The position numbers were made by a program, and so were the translations under genes. The notes beneath the pieces were generated by a model. The model saw only the letters and a program-made list of their open reading frames with translations, was not told where the DNA came from and searched no databases. A stretch of 64,000 nt of DNA, from assembly GCA_964404895.1 (NCBI GenBank), contig CAYOLV010000002.1, forward strand, positions 1-64,000. Reading direction: 5' to 3'. Each line of letters begins with the position of its first letter. The first letter of the stretch is position 1. The DNA comes from JBGSUZ01 sp964404895. GTDB taxonomy: Bacteria; Bacillota; Clostridia; Peptostreptococcales; Acidaminobacteraceae. Positions 43,236-52,519 of this stretch are shown piece by piece.

Positions 43236-44246
43236 ATGAAACTCATAAAGACATATAGCGGACTTATTGCGCTATTTATGGCAACCACTTTGCTATTAGC
43301 AGGTTGCAGCAATACAAAAGGAATGAATACAGAGGGGAACACCAACCCTTCAGAAAATACAGAGGCTCAAATTAAAGTCATTGCAACCCTATTTCCCCAA
43401 TATGACTTTACAAAACAGATTGCAGGGGACAAGGCCAGTGTGAGACTTTTAATGCCACCGGGAACAGAAGCTCACAGTTATGAGCCTACTCCAAAAGACT
43501 TAGTAGACATTCGCCATGCAGATGTTTTCATCTATACTTCGTTTGCTATGGAAACTTGGGTTGAAAAAATCCTAGCAGAAGTAGGGTCTGAGACCTTAAT
43601 CATTAACGCTACGGAGGGAGTCACTTATTATACCTCTGAAGAAATGGGCTTGCCCCACGACGAACATAGCAGTGAAAACCCTGCAACACAAAATGACCAA
43701 GCTCACGAAGGCGTTGACCCTCACGTATGGCTTGACCCAGCTAATGCCAGTATGATGGCAAGTAATGTGGCAAAGGGCTTAATCCAAGCAGACCCTCAAA
43801 ATGAAACCCTTTATACCCAAAATTTAACGGCGTATAAAGAAGCTTTGGCTTCACTGGACAAAGAATTTTCCAAGTCATTAAGTCCCATCGCCCATAAAGA
43901 AATTGTTTTTGCAGGTCATTACGCTTTCGGCTATTTATCAAAAAAATATGATATTGCTTATCATTCTCCCTATGCAGGTTTTTCCCCAGACGCAGAACCT
44001 TCGCCACAAAATATAGCCGCTATGATTGATTTAATGAAATCAGAAAATCAAAAAGTCGTTTATTATGAAGAGCTGATTGACCCTAAAATCGCTAGAGTCA
44101 TTGCTTCTGAAACAGGGGCAGAGATGGTTATGCTTCACGCCGCACACAATGTTTCAAAAGAAGATTTAAATAACAAGATCACCTATATAGACATTATGAA
44201 AAACAACCTAGAAAAGCTTGTGAAAGGTTTGAGTGCCCATGAGTAA
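43236..44246 (+). CDS. znuA: Zinc-binding lipoprotein ZnuA
   Basis: A 336-residue substrate-binding protein. The lipobox LLLAGC (about 20-25) ends the signal peptide, so Cys25 would be lipidated and anchored outside the membrane. PPGTEAHSYEPTPKD carries a metal-binding His, a His/Asp-rich loop lies at GLPHDEHSS, then DPHVWLDP with a further His, and FAGHYAFGYL. These match zinc ABC receptors. AAGGAGG precedes ATG 43236. It is the first gene of znuA-znuC-znuB-zur. Confidence 0.9.
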   Translation: MKLIKTYSGLIALFMATTLLLAGCSNTKGMNTEGNTNPSENTEAQIKVIATLFPQYDFTKQIAGDKASVRLLMPPGTEAHSYEPTPKDLVDIRHADVFIYTSFAMETWVEKILAEVGSETLIINATEGVTYYTSEEMGLPHDEHSSENPATQNDQAHEGVDPHVWLDPANASMMASNVAKGLIQADPQNETLYTQNLTAYKEALASLDKEFSKSLSPIAHKEIVFAGHYAFGYLSKKYDIAYHSPYAGFSPDAEPSPQNIAAMIDLMKSENQKVVYYEELIDPKIARVIASETGAEMVMLHAAHNVSKEDLNNKITYIDIMKNNLEKLVKGLSAHE

Positions 44247-44970
44247 TCCTATTTTATCTGTAAAAAAATTAAATGTAAGTTATGGAAAAATGCCTATTCT
44301 TCGAGATTTGGATTTTGAAATCGAGAAAGGAGACTATGTGGGCATTGTCGGAGCCAACGGTTCTGGCAAAACGACTTTAGTTCGAGCCTTATTAGGACTC
44401 ATTCCTCCAACCAGTGGCGAAATACAATTTTTAAGAGGCAAAGACACCGCCATCGGCTACTTGCCTCAACGAACCTTGGTCAATGACAGTTTCTTTCCTG
44501 CTCAAGTGGATGAAATCGTCGGCACAGGGTTAATGGGCTGCGTGGAAGGTCGCCAAATGAAGCGTATTGAAAAACAAAAGCGCATTAAGGATACCTTAGA
44601 ACTCCTTAATATGGAGAACTTCTTAAAAAGAAAAATTGGAACTTTATCTATTGGTCAACAGCAAAGAGTATTGCTAGCGAGAGCCTTGGTTTCCCGCCCA
44701 GACCTTTTAATTTTAGACGAACCCACCAGTTCGCTGGATCCTAAAATCAGAGAAGAATTCTATGAAATGTTGCACCATCTCCATTTAAAACATCAAGTCA
44801 CGATTTTGCAAGTCTCCCATGATGTCAGCAGTATGGATCTCTATATGAACAAGCTCCTGCTTATGGGCTTTGATGAAGTCCTCTTTGGCAATTATCAAGA
44901 CTTAAAGAATAGCCACGGAGAGCACATCCACGGACTTGAACATCAAAATCATGGGAGGTCTGCGAAATGA
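44239..44970 (+). CDS. znuC: Zinc ABC transporter ATPase ZnuC
   Basis: A 243-residue ABC ATPase. Walker A is GANGSGKTT, the signature LSIGQQQR, Walker B LLILDEPT and the switch His is in QVSHD. It powers the ZnuB permease. The start overlaps the end of znuA by eight bases; ATG 44239 and GTG 44233 are both possible, the latter nearer AAAGG. Its stop overlaps the znuB start in an ATGA. Confidence 0.9.
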   Translation: MSNPILSVKKLNVSYGKMPILRDLDFEIEKGDYVGIVGANGSGKTTLVRALLGLIPPTSGEIQFLRGKDTAIGYLPQRTLVNDSFFPAQVDEIVGTGLMGCVEGRQMKRIEKQKRIKDTLELLNMENFLKRKIGTLSIGQQQRVLLARALVSRPDLLILDEPTSSLDPKIREEFYEMLHHLHLKHQVTILQVSHDVSSMDLYMNKLLLMGFDEVLFGNYQDLKNSHGEHIHGLEHQNHGRSAK

Positions 44971-45797
44971 ATAACTATTTAGAACTCTTATTCCAGTCCT
45001 TCCAATATGATTTTATTGTGGACGCCCTTATTGTCGGCGTCTTAGTGGCCATCAGCTGTTCTATGCTTGGCACATTCCTAGTCCTCAGAAAACTATCTCT
45101 CATTGGGGACGGACTTGCCCATGTGAGTTTTGCTGCAGTTGCCATCGCCATGCTGACGGCTCAATCTCCCTTAGTAGTAGGGATTCCTATTGTGGCGGCG
45201 GCCTCACTGTTGATTTTAAAACTTCATGAAAAGACCAATATTCACGGCGATGCAGCCATTGGCTTAGTGTCTTCCATGGCAATCGCTATAGGGGTTATGA
45301 TTTCCAGCCTCTCCGGGGGGTATAATGTGGATTTGTTCAGCTACCTATTTGGAAGCCTATTGGTCATCAGTAAACTGGACTTAATTTTGTCTATTACTCT
45401 GGCGGTAACGGTAGTAATAGCTGTTGTCTGGTTATATCCTAAACTCTTTGCAATGACCTACGATGAAGAATATGCCCAGATTTTAGGCATCAACATACGA
45501 CATATGAATTACTTGCTCAGTATTTTAACGGCAATCACCATCGCGCTAGGCATTCGAATTGTGGGCACCATGCTGATTTCCAGTATGATTATCTTCCCAG
45601 CCATAACAGCGCTACAAGTCACTAACTCCTTTAAATCCACCTTATTGGTAGGGGTTGTGGTTTCTAGCATCTCTGTCGTACTTGGGGTACTGTCCTCATT
45701 TGTTTTTAATTTGCCATCTGGGGCGACGATTGTTATTCTGAACGGATGCTTTTTCACTTTAAGTTATGGCTACCGAAAACTCGTCTTACAAAATTGA
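44967..45797 (+). CDS. znuB: Zinc ABC transporter permease ZnuB
   Basis: A 276-residue membrane protein of the ABC-3 family with eight or nine hydrophobic segments. GTFLVLRKLSLIGDGLAHVS (about 36-55) is the conserved cytoplasmic signature and ALGIRIVGTMLISSMIIFPA the second. It forms the zinc channel. GGGAGG precedes the overlapping ATGA start. zur follows 14 bases later. Confidence 0.92.
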   Translation: MNNYLELLFQSFQYDFIVDALIVGVLVAISCSMLGTFLVLRKLSLIGDGLAHVSFAAVAIAMLTAQSPLVVGIPIVAAASLLILKLHEKTNIHGDAAIGLVSSMAIAIGVMISSLSGGYNVDLFSYLFGSLLVISKLDLILSITLAVTVVIAVVWLYPKLFAMTYDEEYAQILGINIRHMNYLLSILTAITIALGIRIVGTMLISSMIIFPAITALQVTNSFKSTLLVGVVVSSISVVLGVLSSFVFNLPSGATIVILNGCFFTLSYGYRKLVLQN

Positions 45798-45811
45798 GAA
45801 GAGGGATATCT

Positions 45812-46237
45812 ATGAAATCTGAAATCCATTTAGAAACTTTGCTCAAGGAAAATGGCCTGAAAACCACAAAACAGCGCTTAATTTTAATGGGTGTGCTGCT
45901 CAGTGCAAACGCCCCTATGAGTGCTGAAATGATCCTTGAAAAGATGAAATCAACTTTTACGGCCTGTAATTTATCAACCGTTTACAGAAATATGGAAATT
46001 TTACTGGCGAGAGAAGTGATTCATGAAATCACAATCGATCAAAAATCCTATTATGCCATTGACCTTAATCAACACGGACACTATATTCAATGCGTTCAGT
46101 GTAAAGAAATGACCCGAATTGAAGGGTGTCCCCTAGAAACATACGAGCAAGAATTAGAAAGAAAAACAGGTTTTAAAGTGATCAAGCATAAAGTTGAACT
46201 TTTTGGAATATGTAAAAAGTGCTCCAATAACTGCTAA
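45812..46237 (+). CDS. zur: Fur-family zinc regulator
   Basis: A 141-residue Fur-family repressor. Residues 1-75 form the winged helix with LKTTKQRLILMGVLL and STVYRNMEIL. The second half binds metal: the structural zinc ligands are in CVQCKEM and CKKCSNNC, and the His-rich HGHYIQC contributes the sensing site. Placement at the end of a znuACB operon makes Zur the best assignment over Fur or PerR. ATG 45812 follows GAGGGA by six bases. It probably represses its own operon through the box at 43200-43220. Confidence 0.85.
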   Translation: MKSEIHLETLLKENGLKTTKQRLILMGVLLSANAPMSAEMILEKMKSTFTACNLSTVYRNMEILLAREVIHEITIDQKSYYAIDLNQHGHYIQCVQCKEMTRIEGCPLETYEQELERKTGFKVIKHKVELFGICKKCSNNC

Positions 46238-46283
46238 GTTACTGTTATAATAGAATTGTAATCTTAGCAATCTTGGAGGCATT

Positions 46284-47651
46284 ATGAGAAATTTCAAATT
46301 TGACAGAGCGTTTTTTAAAACCATGATGGTGATCGGTATTCCGGTCATGATTCAAAACTTCCTTTCAACCGCACTTAACTTAATCGATACCTTAATGATT
46401 GGGCAAGTCGGTAAAAATGAACTAGCAGCAGTTGGTTTAGCAAACCAACTTTTTTTTGTGATGATTTTATTGATATTTGGTATCAATAGTGGCGCATCCG
46501 TCTTTATTGCTCAGTTTTGGGGCAGAAAAGACGTTAAAAACATAAAAAAAACCATGGGTATTGGCCTTATTTTCGGGGGAGTTGTCAGTTCAATCTTCCT
46601 TTTGATTGGGCAAGTGTTTCCTGAGGAAGTCATGTCCATTCTCAGTAATGGAAATCCTGTACTGATTGAACACGGCACAGTCTACTTAAAAATTGTCTCG
46701 TGGTCTTACGTTTTAACCGCCATATCATTTGCTTTTTCTGTAGCAGCAAGAAGTATTGCACAAGCTACAATGCCTACTGTGGTCAGTGGTTTTGCGGTTT
46801 TAATCAATGCTGTCCTGAATTACGCACTTATCTATGGTCAATTCGGATTCCCTGAAATGGGAGTTGCAGGTGCCGCTTTAGCCACTACCATCGCTAGGGG
46901 CTTTGAAATGGTTACCATTATCTTTATTCTCTACAGTCAAAACAGCCCTCTAGCGGCTCGTTTCAAAGAACTGTTTAACTTTGACCGCAATTACTTAAAG
47001 ACCGTTATGACCACATCTCTCCCAGTTATTGTCAATGAATCCATGTGGGCTGTGGGCAACGTTATGTACACCATCGCCATTGCAAAAATTAGTGCAGACG
47101 CCGTTGCTTCTTATCAAGTGGGTATTTCTGTTTACCGCTTCTATGAAGTGGTCTTTATTGGTTTTGCCAGTGCATGTCAGGTAATGATCGGCAACAGTAT
47201 TGGGGCCGGTAGGGAAGACGAGGCGCGGTCTCATGCCAAACAATTCATTTGGCTCAATCAAATTGGTGTGCTCTTTATCATCGCCTTGCTTTATTTCACA
47301 GCGACTTGGAATGTCTCACTCTTCGGTTTGCCACCAGAAGTCAGTAAAAGCGCGGCAAATCTAGTTAAGTTGTACGGTATTTTCTCGTTCTTTAAATGTT
47401 TCAACTTGCTTATGATCGTCGGTGTATTAAGAGGCGGCGGAGATACACATTTTGCTATGCGGGTTGAATTAGCTGCAGTATGGCTTATAGGCGTGCCCCT
47501 TTCATTTATCTGTGCAGTTCTGTTGCATTGGTCTGTTGAATGGACGGTCACTGCCATGCTCATGGAAGAAGTTGTTAAATCAGTCTTTTGTTATTTTAGA
47601 TATATGAGTAAAAAGTGGTGTCGAAACGTTATCGGCGAGTTTACGCATTAA
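46284..47651 (+). CDS. MATE-family efflux transporter
   Basis: A 455-residue membrane protein with twelve hydrophobic segments. IGIPVMIQNFLSTALNLIDT and IDTLMIGQVGKNELAAVGLA (start of the N-lobe) and GINSGASVFIAQFWG are MatE signatures. It would export cationic drugs or metabolites in exchange for Na+ or H+. TTGGAGG lies before ATG 46284, and a TATAAT (about 46246) precedes it. It begins shortly after zur but probably has its own promoter. Confidence 0.9.
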   Translation: MRNFKFDRAFFKTMMVIGIPVMIQNFLSTALNLIDTLMIGQVGKNELAAVGLANQLFFVMILLIFGINSGASVFIAQFWGRKDVKNIKKTMGIGLIFGGVVSSIFLLIGQVFPEEVMSILSNGNPVLIEHGTVYLKIVSWSYVLTAISFAFSVAARSIAQATMPTVVSGFAVLINAVLNYALIYGQFGFPEMGVAGAALATTIARGFEMVTIIFILYSQNSPLAARFKELFNFDRNYLKTVMTTSLPVIVNESMWAVGNVMYTIAIAKISADAVASYQVGISVYRFYEVVFIGFASACQVMIGNSIGAGREDEARSHAKQFIWLNQIGVLFIIALLYFTATWNVSLFGLPPEVSKSAANLVKLYGIFSFFKCFNLLMIVGVLRGGGDTHFAMRVELAAVWLIGVPLSFICAVLLHWSVEWTVTAMLMEEVVKSVFCYFRYMSKKWCRNVIGEFTH

Positions 47652-47664
47652 AAGGGGGACTTAT

Positions 47665-49446
47665 ATGCCATCAAAACTGGATAAAACCATCAGCATATTG
47701 AACAAATCTTCCATCGCATTATTTGAGTGGGAGTTAGGTGCTCAGATTGTACTGAATTTTGTATCTGATAGTATATCTGTTTTCGGCTACACCCCAGAAG
47801 ATTTCTATACTGGCGACTTCTCTGATTTTTGGAAATTTATTTATGAGCCCGATAGGGAACAAGCAAAAAAAGCCATTCACGACGCTCGCATGCGCCAACA
47901 AAAAGAAATTCGCCATAATTACAGAGTGGTGTGCAAAAATGGGCGCTTGAAATGGGTTGAAGAGTTGGTCATCTTTGAAAAAGATCAATTCGGAGAAGTG
48001 GTAAAAGAGCTTGGTATTTTATACGATGTGACCAAGCAAAAACAGGTGGAGCAAGTCATTTCTCGCAGTGAAAAAAAATACAGAAATCTATTTGAAAAAG
48101 GGCCGACCCTAATGATACAACTAGATTCTGAAGGCAAAATCATTACCGTCAATAAAGCAGCACTCAATGTTTTAGAATATCGAAAGCACGAGTTGATGGG
48201 CATGCCACTTTCACAATTGCTACTAGACCCTTTTGAAAAGAGGATTCTCGATTTATTTAAAGAGCCGCCCAGTGTCCCCATAGAAATCAACATTAAAAAC
48301 AAGACCAATCAAGTTGTGACGTTATCCATACTGGCACATTGTTTAGAATCGGAATCTCTCAGAAATGAAACTTTTTTAATTGGGCAAAATATCACCCAGA
48401 AAAAAGCAAACGAACAGCAAATTCATTATTTGAGCTATCACGATCAGTTGACGGGTCTTTATAACGTCAATTATTTTAATGCGTATTTAAAACAGCTAGA
48501 CGATGAAACCGATCGTCACTACGCTTTGGTATTGGGACAACTCTATCGACTAAAGGAAACCTGTGAACTCTTTGGTCAAAAGTTAGGCGATGATTTGGTC
48601 ATGGCAGTCTCCGAAATTGTGAAGAGCAGTTGCCGTCAAACAGATATCGTCTGCAGAATTGGTGAAGACCTCTTTGCCATGATTTTACCCGATGCTGAGG
48701 ATCATGTTGCCTCAACAGTTTGCACCCGTGTGAAAGAGTCCTGCGAGTCCTGTACAGATCTTTTAGTGATTCCACAAATTGCCTTAGGATATGCCAGTAA
48801 AAACAGCGAAGAACTTTCGAGAGATGATTTATTAAAACATGCGACAGAATATCAAAAAAATAATATGAAGGCAATTGTTCAAACCCTAAGAAGTGATAAG
48901 CTCATTTCCTTAAAGGACAAGCTTGAAAAGAAGACTTTAGAAAGTAATGACCACTTGAAACGGGTTCAGCAATACAGCGTCGCTTTGGCTCGAAAGCTCA
49001 GTCTCTCTGAAACCGAGATCGACCAAGTGACTCTTGCCAGTTACTTTCATGACGTAGGGCGCATGGGCGTTCCATCAGATATATTGTTAAAACCTGGTGC
49101 CCTTACAGACGATGAGTGGACCATGATGAAACGACACAGCGATTTTGGTTACAATGCCTTATTGTCTTGCGGTAACGTGAATGAAGTCGCCCAAGCCGTC
49201 TTGCATCATCATGAACATTGGGACGGTTCAGGTTACCCCAATGGTCTTAGGGGGGAGCATATTCCTTTGGTGGCTCGTATTATTGCGCTAGCCGATGCCT
49301 TTGACGTCATGACGAATGAACGTGTCTACAGCAGATCTATGACGAAGCACGAAGCCATTGAAGAAATCATTCGCTGCAAAGGTTCCCAGTTTGATCCTAG
49401 CCTGGTGGATGCGTTTATTCATTGTATGGCTTATTTGATGGTATAG
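47665..49446 (+). CDS. PAS - degenerate GGDEF - HD-GYP protein
   Basis: A 593-residue cytosolic protein. Two PAS domains (about 20-130 and 135-250) precede a GGDEF-like domain (about 255-400) in which the active site reads RIGEDLF instead of GGDEF, so cyclase activity is unlikely. The C-terminal HD-GYP domain (about 415-590) is intact: FHDVGRMGVP and HHEHWDGSGYPNGLRG. It should hydrolyse c-di-GMP, with the degenerate domain perhaps binding a nucleotide. No membrane segment is visible. GGGGG precedes ATG 47665. It is separated from ung by a very strong bidirectional terminator. Confidence 0.85.
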   Translation: MPSKLDKTISILNKSSIALFEWELGAQIVLNFVSDSISVFGYTPEDFYTGDFSDFWKFIYEPDREQAKKAIHDARMRQQKEIRHNYRVVCKNGRLKWVEELVIFEKDQFGEVVKELGILYDVTKQKQVEQVISRSEKKYRNLFEKGPTLMIQLDSEGKIITVNKAALNVLEYRKHELMGMPLSQLLLDPFEKRILDLFKEPPSVPIEINIKNKTNQVVTLSILAHCLESESLRNETFLIGQNITQKKANEQQIHYLSYHDQLTGLYNVNYFNAYLKQLDDETDRHYALVLGQLYRLKETCELFGQKLGDDLVMAVSEIVKSSCRQTDIVCRIGEDLFAMILPDAEDHVASTVCTRVKESCESCTDLLVIPQIALGYASKNSEELSRDDLLKHATEYQKNNMKAIVQTLRSDKLISLKDKLEKKTLESNDHLKRVQQYSVALARKLSLSETEIDQVTLASYFHDVGRMGVPSDILLKPGALTDDEWTMMKRHSDFGYNALLSCGNVNEVAQAVLHHHEHWDGSGYPNGLRGEHIPLVARIIALADAFDVMTNERVYSRSMTKHEAIEEIIRCKGSQFDPSLVDAFIHCMAYLMV

Positions 49447-49479
49447 AATATGACTTGCTTCATAGCATAAATTAAAAAG

Positions 49480-49526
49480 GGCGCTTGGATCTAAATAGAA
49501 ATTACTTCTATTTAGATCCAAGCGCC
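49480..49526. terminator. Perfect 21-bp palindromic bidirectional terminator
   Basis: Arms 49480-49500 and 49506-49526 are exact complements around a five-base loop. The stem extends by one G-T and one A-T pair to 49478-49528, with A-run and T-run beyond. It lies 33 bases after the HD-GYP stop and 12 bases from the ung stop on the other strand. Confidence 0.85.
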
Positions 49527-49538
49527 TTGTTTATGAGG

Positions 49539-50213
49539 TTAAAGAGATTCAATTTGCCAATCGATTGGACCCAATTGATGAGCTTCTAAAAATTGATTTG
49601 CCTTTGAAAAATGTCCACATCCTAAAAAACCACGATGTGCTGATAATGGACTTGGATGAGGTGCTTTCAAAATCAAGTGGTCTGGATTAGTGACTAATGC
49701 AGCATGATCTTGCGCATGCTTTCCCCATAATAGAAAAACAATAGGAGTCTCGTGGGCATTTAGGGCACTGATAACTGCCGATGTGAATACATGCCACCCA
49801 ATAGTGCTATGCGAATTAGGCTGTGCTGCTCTAACGCTTAAAGATGTATTCAAAAGCAATACCCCTTGATCTGCCCATTTTTTTAAATAACCGTTGTTGG
49901 GAATATAGCATCCTAAATCTTGATGGAGCTCTTTATAAATATTGAGAAGAGAAGGGGGTATTGCCACACCTGGCTTCACTGAAAAACTTAAGCCATGTGC
50001 TTGACCCGACCCATGATAGGGATCCTGTCCCAAAATAACTACTTTAACCCTTGAGTAATCGGTAAAATGAAGGGCATTAAATAGGTCATTCTGATCTGGA
50101 TAAATCGTCTGGGTTTTATATTCTGTTATGAGGATTTGTCTTAACTTTAAGTAATAAGGTTTCTCAAATTCCACGTCTAAATAGCTTGCCCATTCGTTGT
50201 TCAAAATCGCCAT
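49539..50213 (-). CDS. ung: Uracil-DNA glycosylase
   Basis: A 224-residue family 1 uracil-DNA glycosylase. VVILGQDPYHGSGQAHGL (about 58-75) holds the catalytic Asp64, and APHPSPLSAHRGF the catalytic His. It removes uracil from DNA. The start is ATG at 50213 with AAGGTGG upstream. A longer in-frame reading would extend into tRNA-Leu and is not real. The tRNA is 35 bases upstream on the same strand, with no terminator between. Confidence 0.95.
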   Translation of the reverse strand: MAILNNEWASYLDVEFEKPYYLKLRQILITEYKTQTIYPDQNDLFNALHFTDYSRVKVVILGQDPYHGSGQAHGLSFSVKPGVAIPPSLLNIYKELHQDLGCYIPNNGYLKKWADQGVLLLNTSLSVRAAQPNSHSTIGWHVFTSAVISALNAHETPIVFLLWGKHAQDHAALVTNPDHLILKAPHPSPLSAHRGFLGCGHFSKANQFLEAHQLGPIDWQIESL

Positions 50214-50248
50214 AATCGATCCACCTTCATCATGTTCAAAAAATAAAA

Positions 50249-50337
50249 TGGTGCGAGGGATGGGACTCGAACCCACACAGCTTTACAGCCACAAGAACCT
50301 GAATCTTGCGCGTCTGCCAATTCCGCCACCCTCGCAC
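50249..50337 (-). tRNA. tRNA-Leu (anticodon CAG)
   Basis: Read on the minus strand, GTGCGAGGGTGGCGGAATTG at the 5' end (50337) to encoded CCA (50249), 89 nt. The anticodon CAG (50301-50299) is in the loop TTCAGGT between CAAGA and TCTTG. A long variable arm (about 12 nt) and GGTTCGAGTCC T-loop fit a class II tRNA-Leu. Confidence 0.93.
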
Positions 50338-50511
50338 TTCATAACAGTATTATTATAATATGTTATCTATCTTTTGAAAAGCCTTTTTTGAATTTCACCT
50401 CTATTTGAACGAACAAAATTAAATAATGTTGAATTTAATCTAAAAGGTAATGCAATTTAACCTTATAAACATTATAATGGTAACACTAAGTGAAGAATGG
50501 AGAAATGAATT

Positions 50512-52482
50512 ATGAAATTTGTGAAACGTTTCACGATTCTCTCGTTTATATTGTTTTTACTCCTGAGTTGTCTCAGCTTTGGCAATTCTTATGGCTTATT
50601 TGATTTAGAGGATAACAAAAATCTCAAGCTAGTCATTGCAGGAGATTTGAATTATCCACCTTTTGAGTTTGTCTCCAAAGAGAATCCATCGAACTATAGA
50701 GGGTTGAATGTGGACGTCATGCGGGCTATTTCCATAGAAACTGGTGTGGAAATTGAATTAGTGCCCATGACTTGGGCAGACGCTATTAAAGCCCTGGACA
50801 GTGGGAAAGTGGACGCCATACAAGGCATGATCAAAACCAATTCCAGAGAAAATCTTTACGATTTTTCCAATCCTTATTATATCAGCGAACAAATGATATT
50901 TGTTCAAACTGGAAACAAAGACATCAACAGTCTTGAGGACCTAAAAGGGAAGAAAGTGGCCCTTCAAAAAGGGGACATCAATGAGGAAGTCATCAGCCAA
51001 TTTGATGACATTATCCTTAAATACTACCCCGATCAAGAATCTGCGCTTAGTGCACTTGCTTCTAGCGAAGTTGTTGCAACCCTTGGAAATCGTGCAACAG
51101 GTATTTATCACTTGCAGCGACTGGGCATTGAAAAACATATTAAAATTGTTGGAGAAACTCTATCAGTCAACGAATACTGTGTTGCTGTACAAAAAGGAAA
51201 TAAAAAGACTCTTGAAATTATCAACACTGGTTTAGAACTCATCAAAGTCAAAGGAACGCTGACAAAAATTAATCAGAAGTGGTTTGGCGAAATTATTACA
51301 GACAATACAAAATGGAAAACCTTATTAATACTAGTGGGCTTTTTCACTATGGGGTTGTTGGCGATTGTTTTGTTTATTATATTTGTGAACAAACGTCTTC
51401 ACAGACAAATTGAGAATCGAACGCGAGAGTTACAAACCTTTACACATTTAATAGAGCAAAAAGATGCTCAAAAATGGCAAATTCTCAACAACATTTCCAA
51501 CGGGATTATCGTCTTTAACAAAAACGGTGAAGTCAGCCTATTTAATCAAATGGCTCGTCAATTGATTGGAGAACACTTAAGTTGTGGTCAGTCTTGGTGG
51601 GAAATCAAATTGTGTCAACAGCTCGGAATCGATATCTTTGAGAATGCTGTTGAAAGCCACAGCGCTTATCAAGGCACGACTACTTATCTCAATTCTTTTG
51701 ACAATACCCTTCATTTAAAGTACGATCTGACTCCTGTCAGCTACAACGATAGTGAAAACGAATTGATTTTCTTATTGAATGACAACACACAAGATAAAAT
51801 ATTCCACGACGTCCTGCATCAAAATGACAAGCTCAGCTCCATGGGGCGAATGTCTGCCAGTATTGCTCATGAGCTCAGAAACCCGCTCAACGCCATCAAA
51901 CAATACATCAATATTATGCCTCGAAAACTTGATCAACCAAAATTTATGGAACAGGCACTGCGTATTCTTCCAGAAGAGTTAGACAGACTCAATAAAATAA
52001 TTGACGGTCTTTTGGATTATTCGAAATTTACAGATAGTCAAAAAGAAGTACTCCCGCTAAAAAAACTCATAGAGGACACAATTGTTCTCTTAAAAGTTGA
52101 CTTTCTTCATCGCAGAGTGGGTTTTTCTACAAATGCTTCAAACGAGGTCATATTTGCTGACCCTAAGCAAATGAAACAAATCTTAATCAATTTATTGATC
52201 AATGCCATTGAAGCTTTTCCTGAAACGGGGGGAACTTTGGAAGTTATCTTGCACTCTGCTGGCAATTTCGTTCAGATGGACGTTATCGACAGTGGTACTG
52301 GCATTTCAAAAGACGTATTGAAAATGGTGTTTGAACCATACTTTACTACCAAGAAAACAGGGTACGGGATGGGGCTTTCAATTACCAAACAGTTGGTTGA
52401 AGAGAATGGCGGCACCATTCAAATCAACAGCAGTCCAGAAGGTACCATTGTCAGTTTGATTTTTCCTAAATATCTGCAATAA
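50512..52482 (+). CDS. Sensor histidine kinase with fused solute-binding domain
   Basis: A 656-residue membrane kinase. A signal sequence (1-25) leads to an extracellular SBP_bac_3 domain (about 36-262; FNPPF-like NYPPFEFV at the start). A membrane helix (about 270-293) is followed by a PAS-like domain (about 320-425), HisKA with the phosphorylated His in IAHELRNPLNAIKQY, and HATPase with NLLINAIEA and GTGISKDV. It should sense an amino acid-like ligand. No response regulator is adjacent. The terminal GYGMGLSITKQLVEENGG is intact. GGAG precedes ATG 50512. Confidence 0.88.
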   Translation: MKFVKRFTILSFILFLLLSCLSFGNSYGLFDLEDNKNLKLVIAGDLNYPPFEFVSKENPSNYRGLNVDVMRAISIETGVEIELVPMTWADAIKALDSGKVDAIQGMIKTNSRENLYDFSNPYYISEQMIFVQTGNKDINSLEDLKGKKVALQKGDINEEVISQFDDIILKYYPDQESALSALASSEVVATLGNRATGIYHLQRLGIEKHIKIVGETLSVNEYCVAVQKGNKKTLEIINTGLELIKVKGTLTKINQKWFGEIITDNTKWKTLLILVGFFTMGLLAIVLFIIFVNKRLHRQIENRTRELQTFTHLIEQKDAQKWQILNNISNGIIVFNKNGEVSLFNQMARQLIGEHLSCGQSWWEIKLCQQLGIDIFENAVESHSAYQGTTTYLNSFDNTLHLKYDLTPVSYNDSENELIFLLNDNTQDKIFHDVLHQNDKLSSMGRMSASIAHELRNPLNAIKQYINIMPRKLDQPKFMEQALRILPEELDRLNKIIDGLLDYSKFTDSQKEVLPLKKLIEDTIVLLKVDFLHRRVGFSTNASNEVIFADPKQMKQILINLLINAIEAFPETGGTLEVILHSAGNFVQMDVIDSGTGISKDVLKMVFEPYFTTKKTGYGMGLSITKQLVEENGGTIQINSSPEGTIVSLIFPKYLQ

Positions 52483-52519
52483 CAAATAACATAAAAATGA
52501 ACATCAGAGGAGGAATAAC

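Noticed and set aside
49288..49521. Minus-strand reading frame across the HD-GYP 3' end
   Set aside because: It is antisense to a well-supported gene and begins inside the terminator palindrome.
50214..50276. N-terminal extension of uracil-DNA glycosylase
   Set aside because: The extra residues are a translation of the tRNA-Leu 3' half; the true start at 50213 has its own ribosome-binding site.
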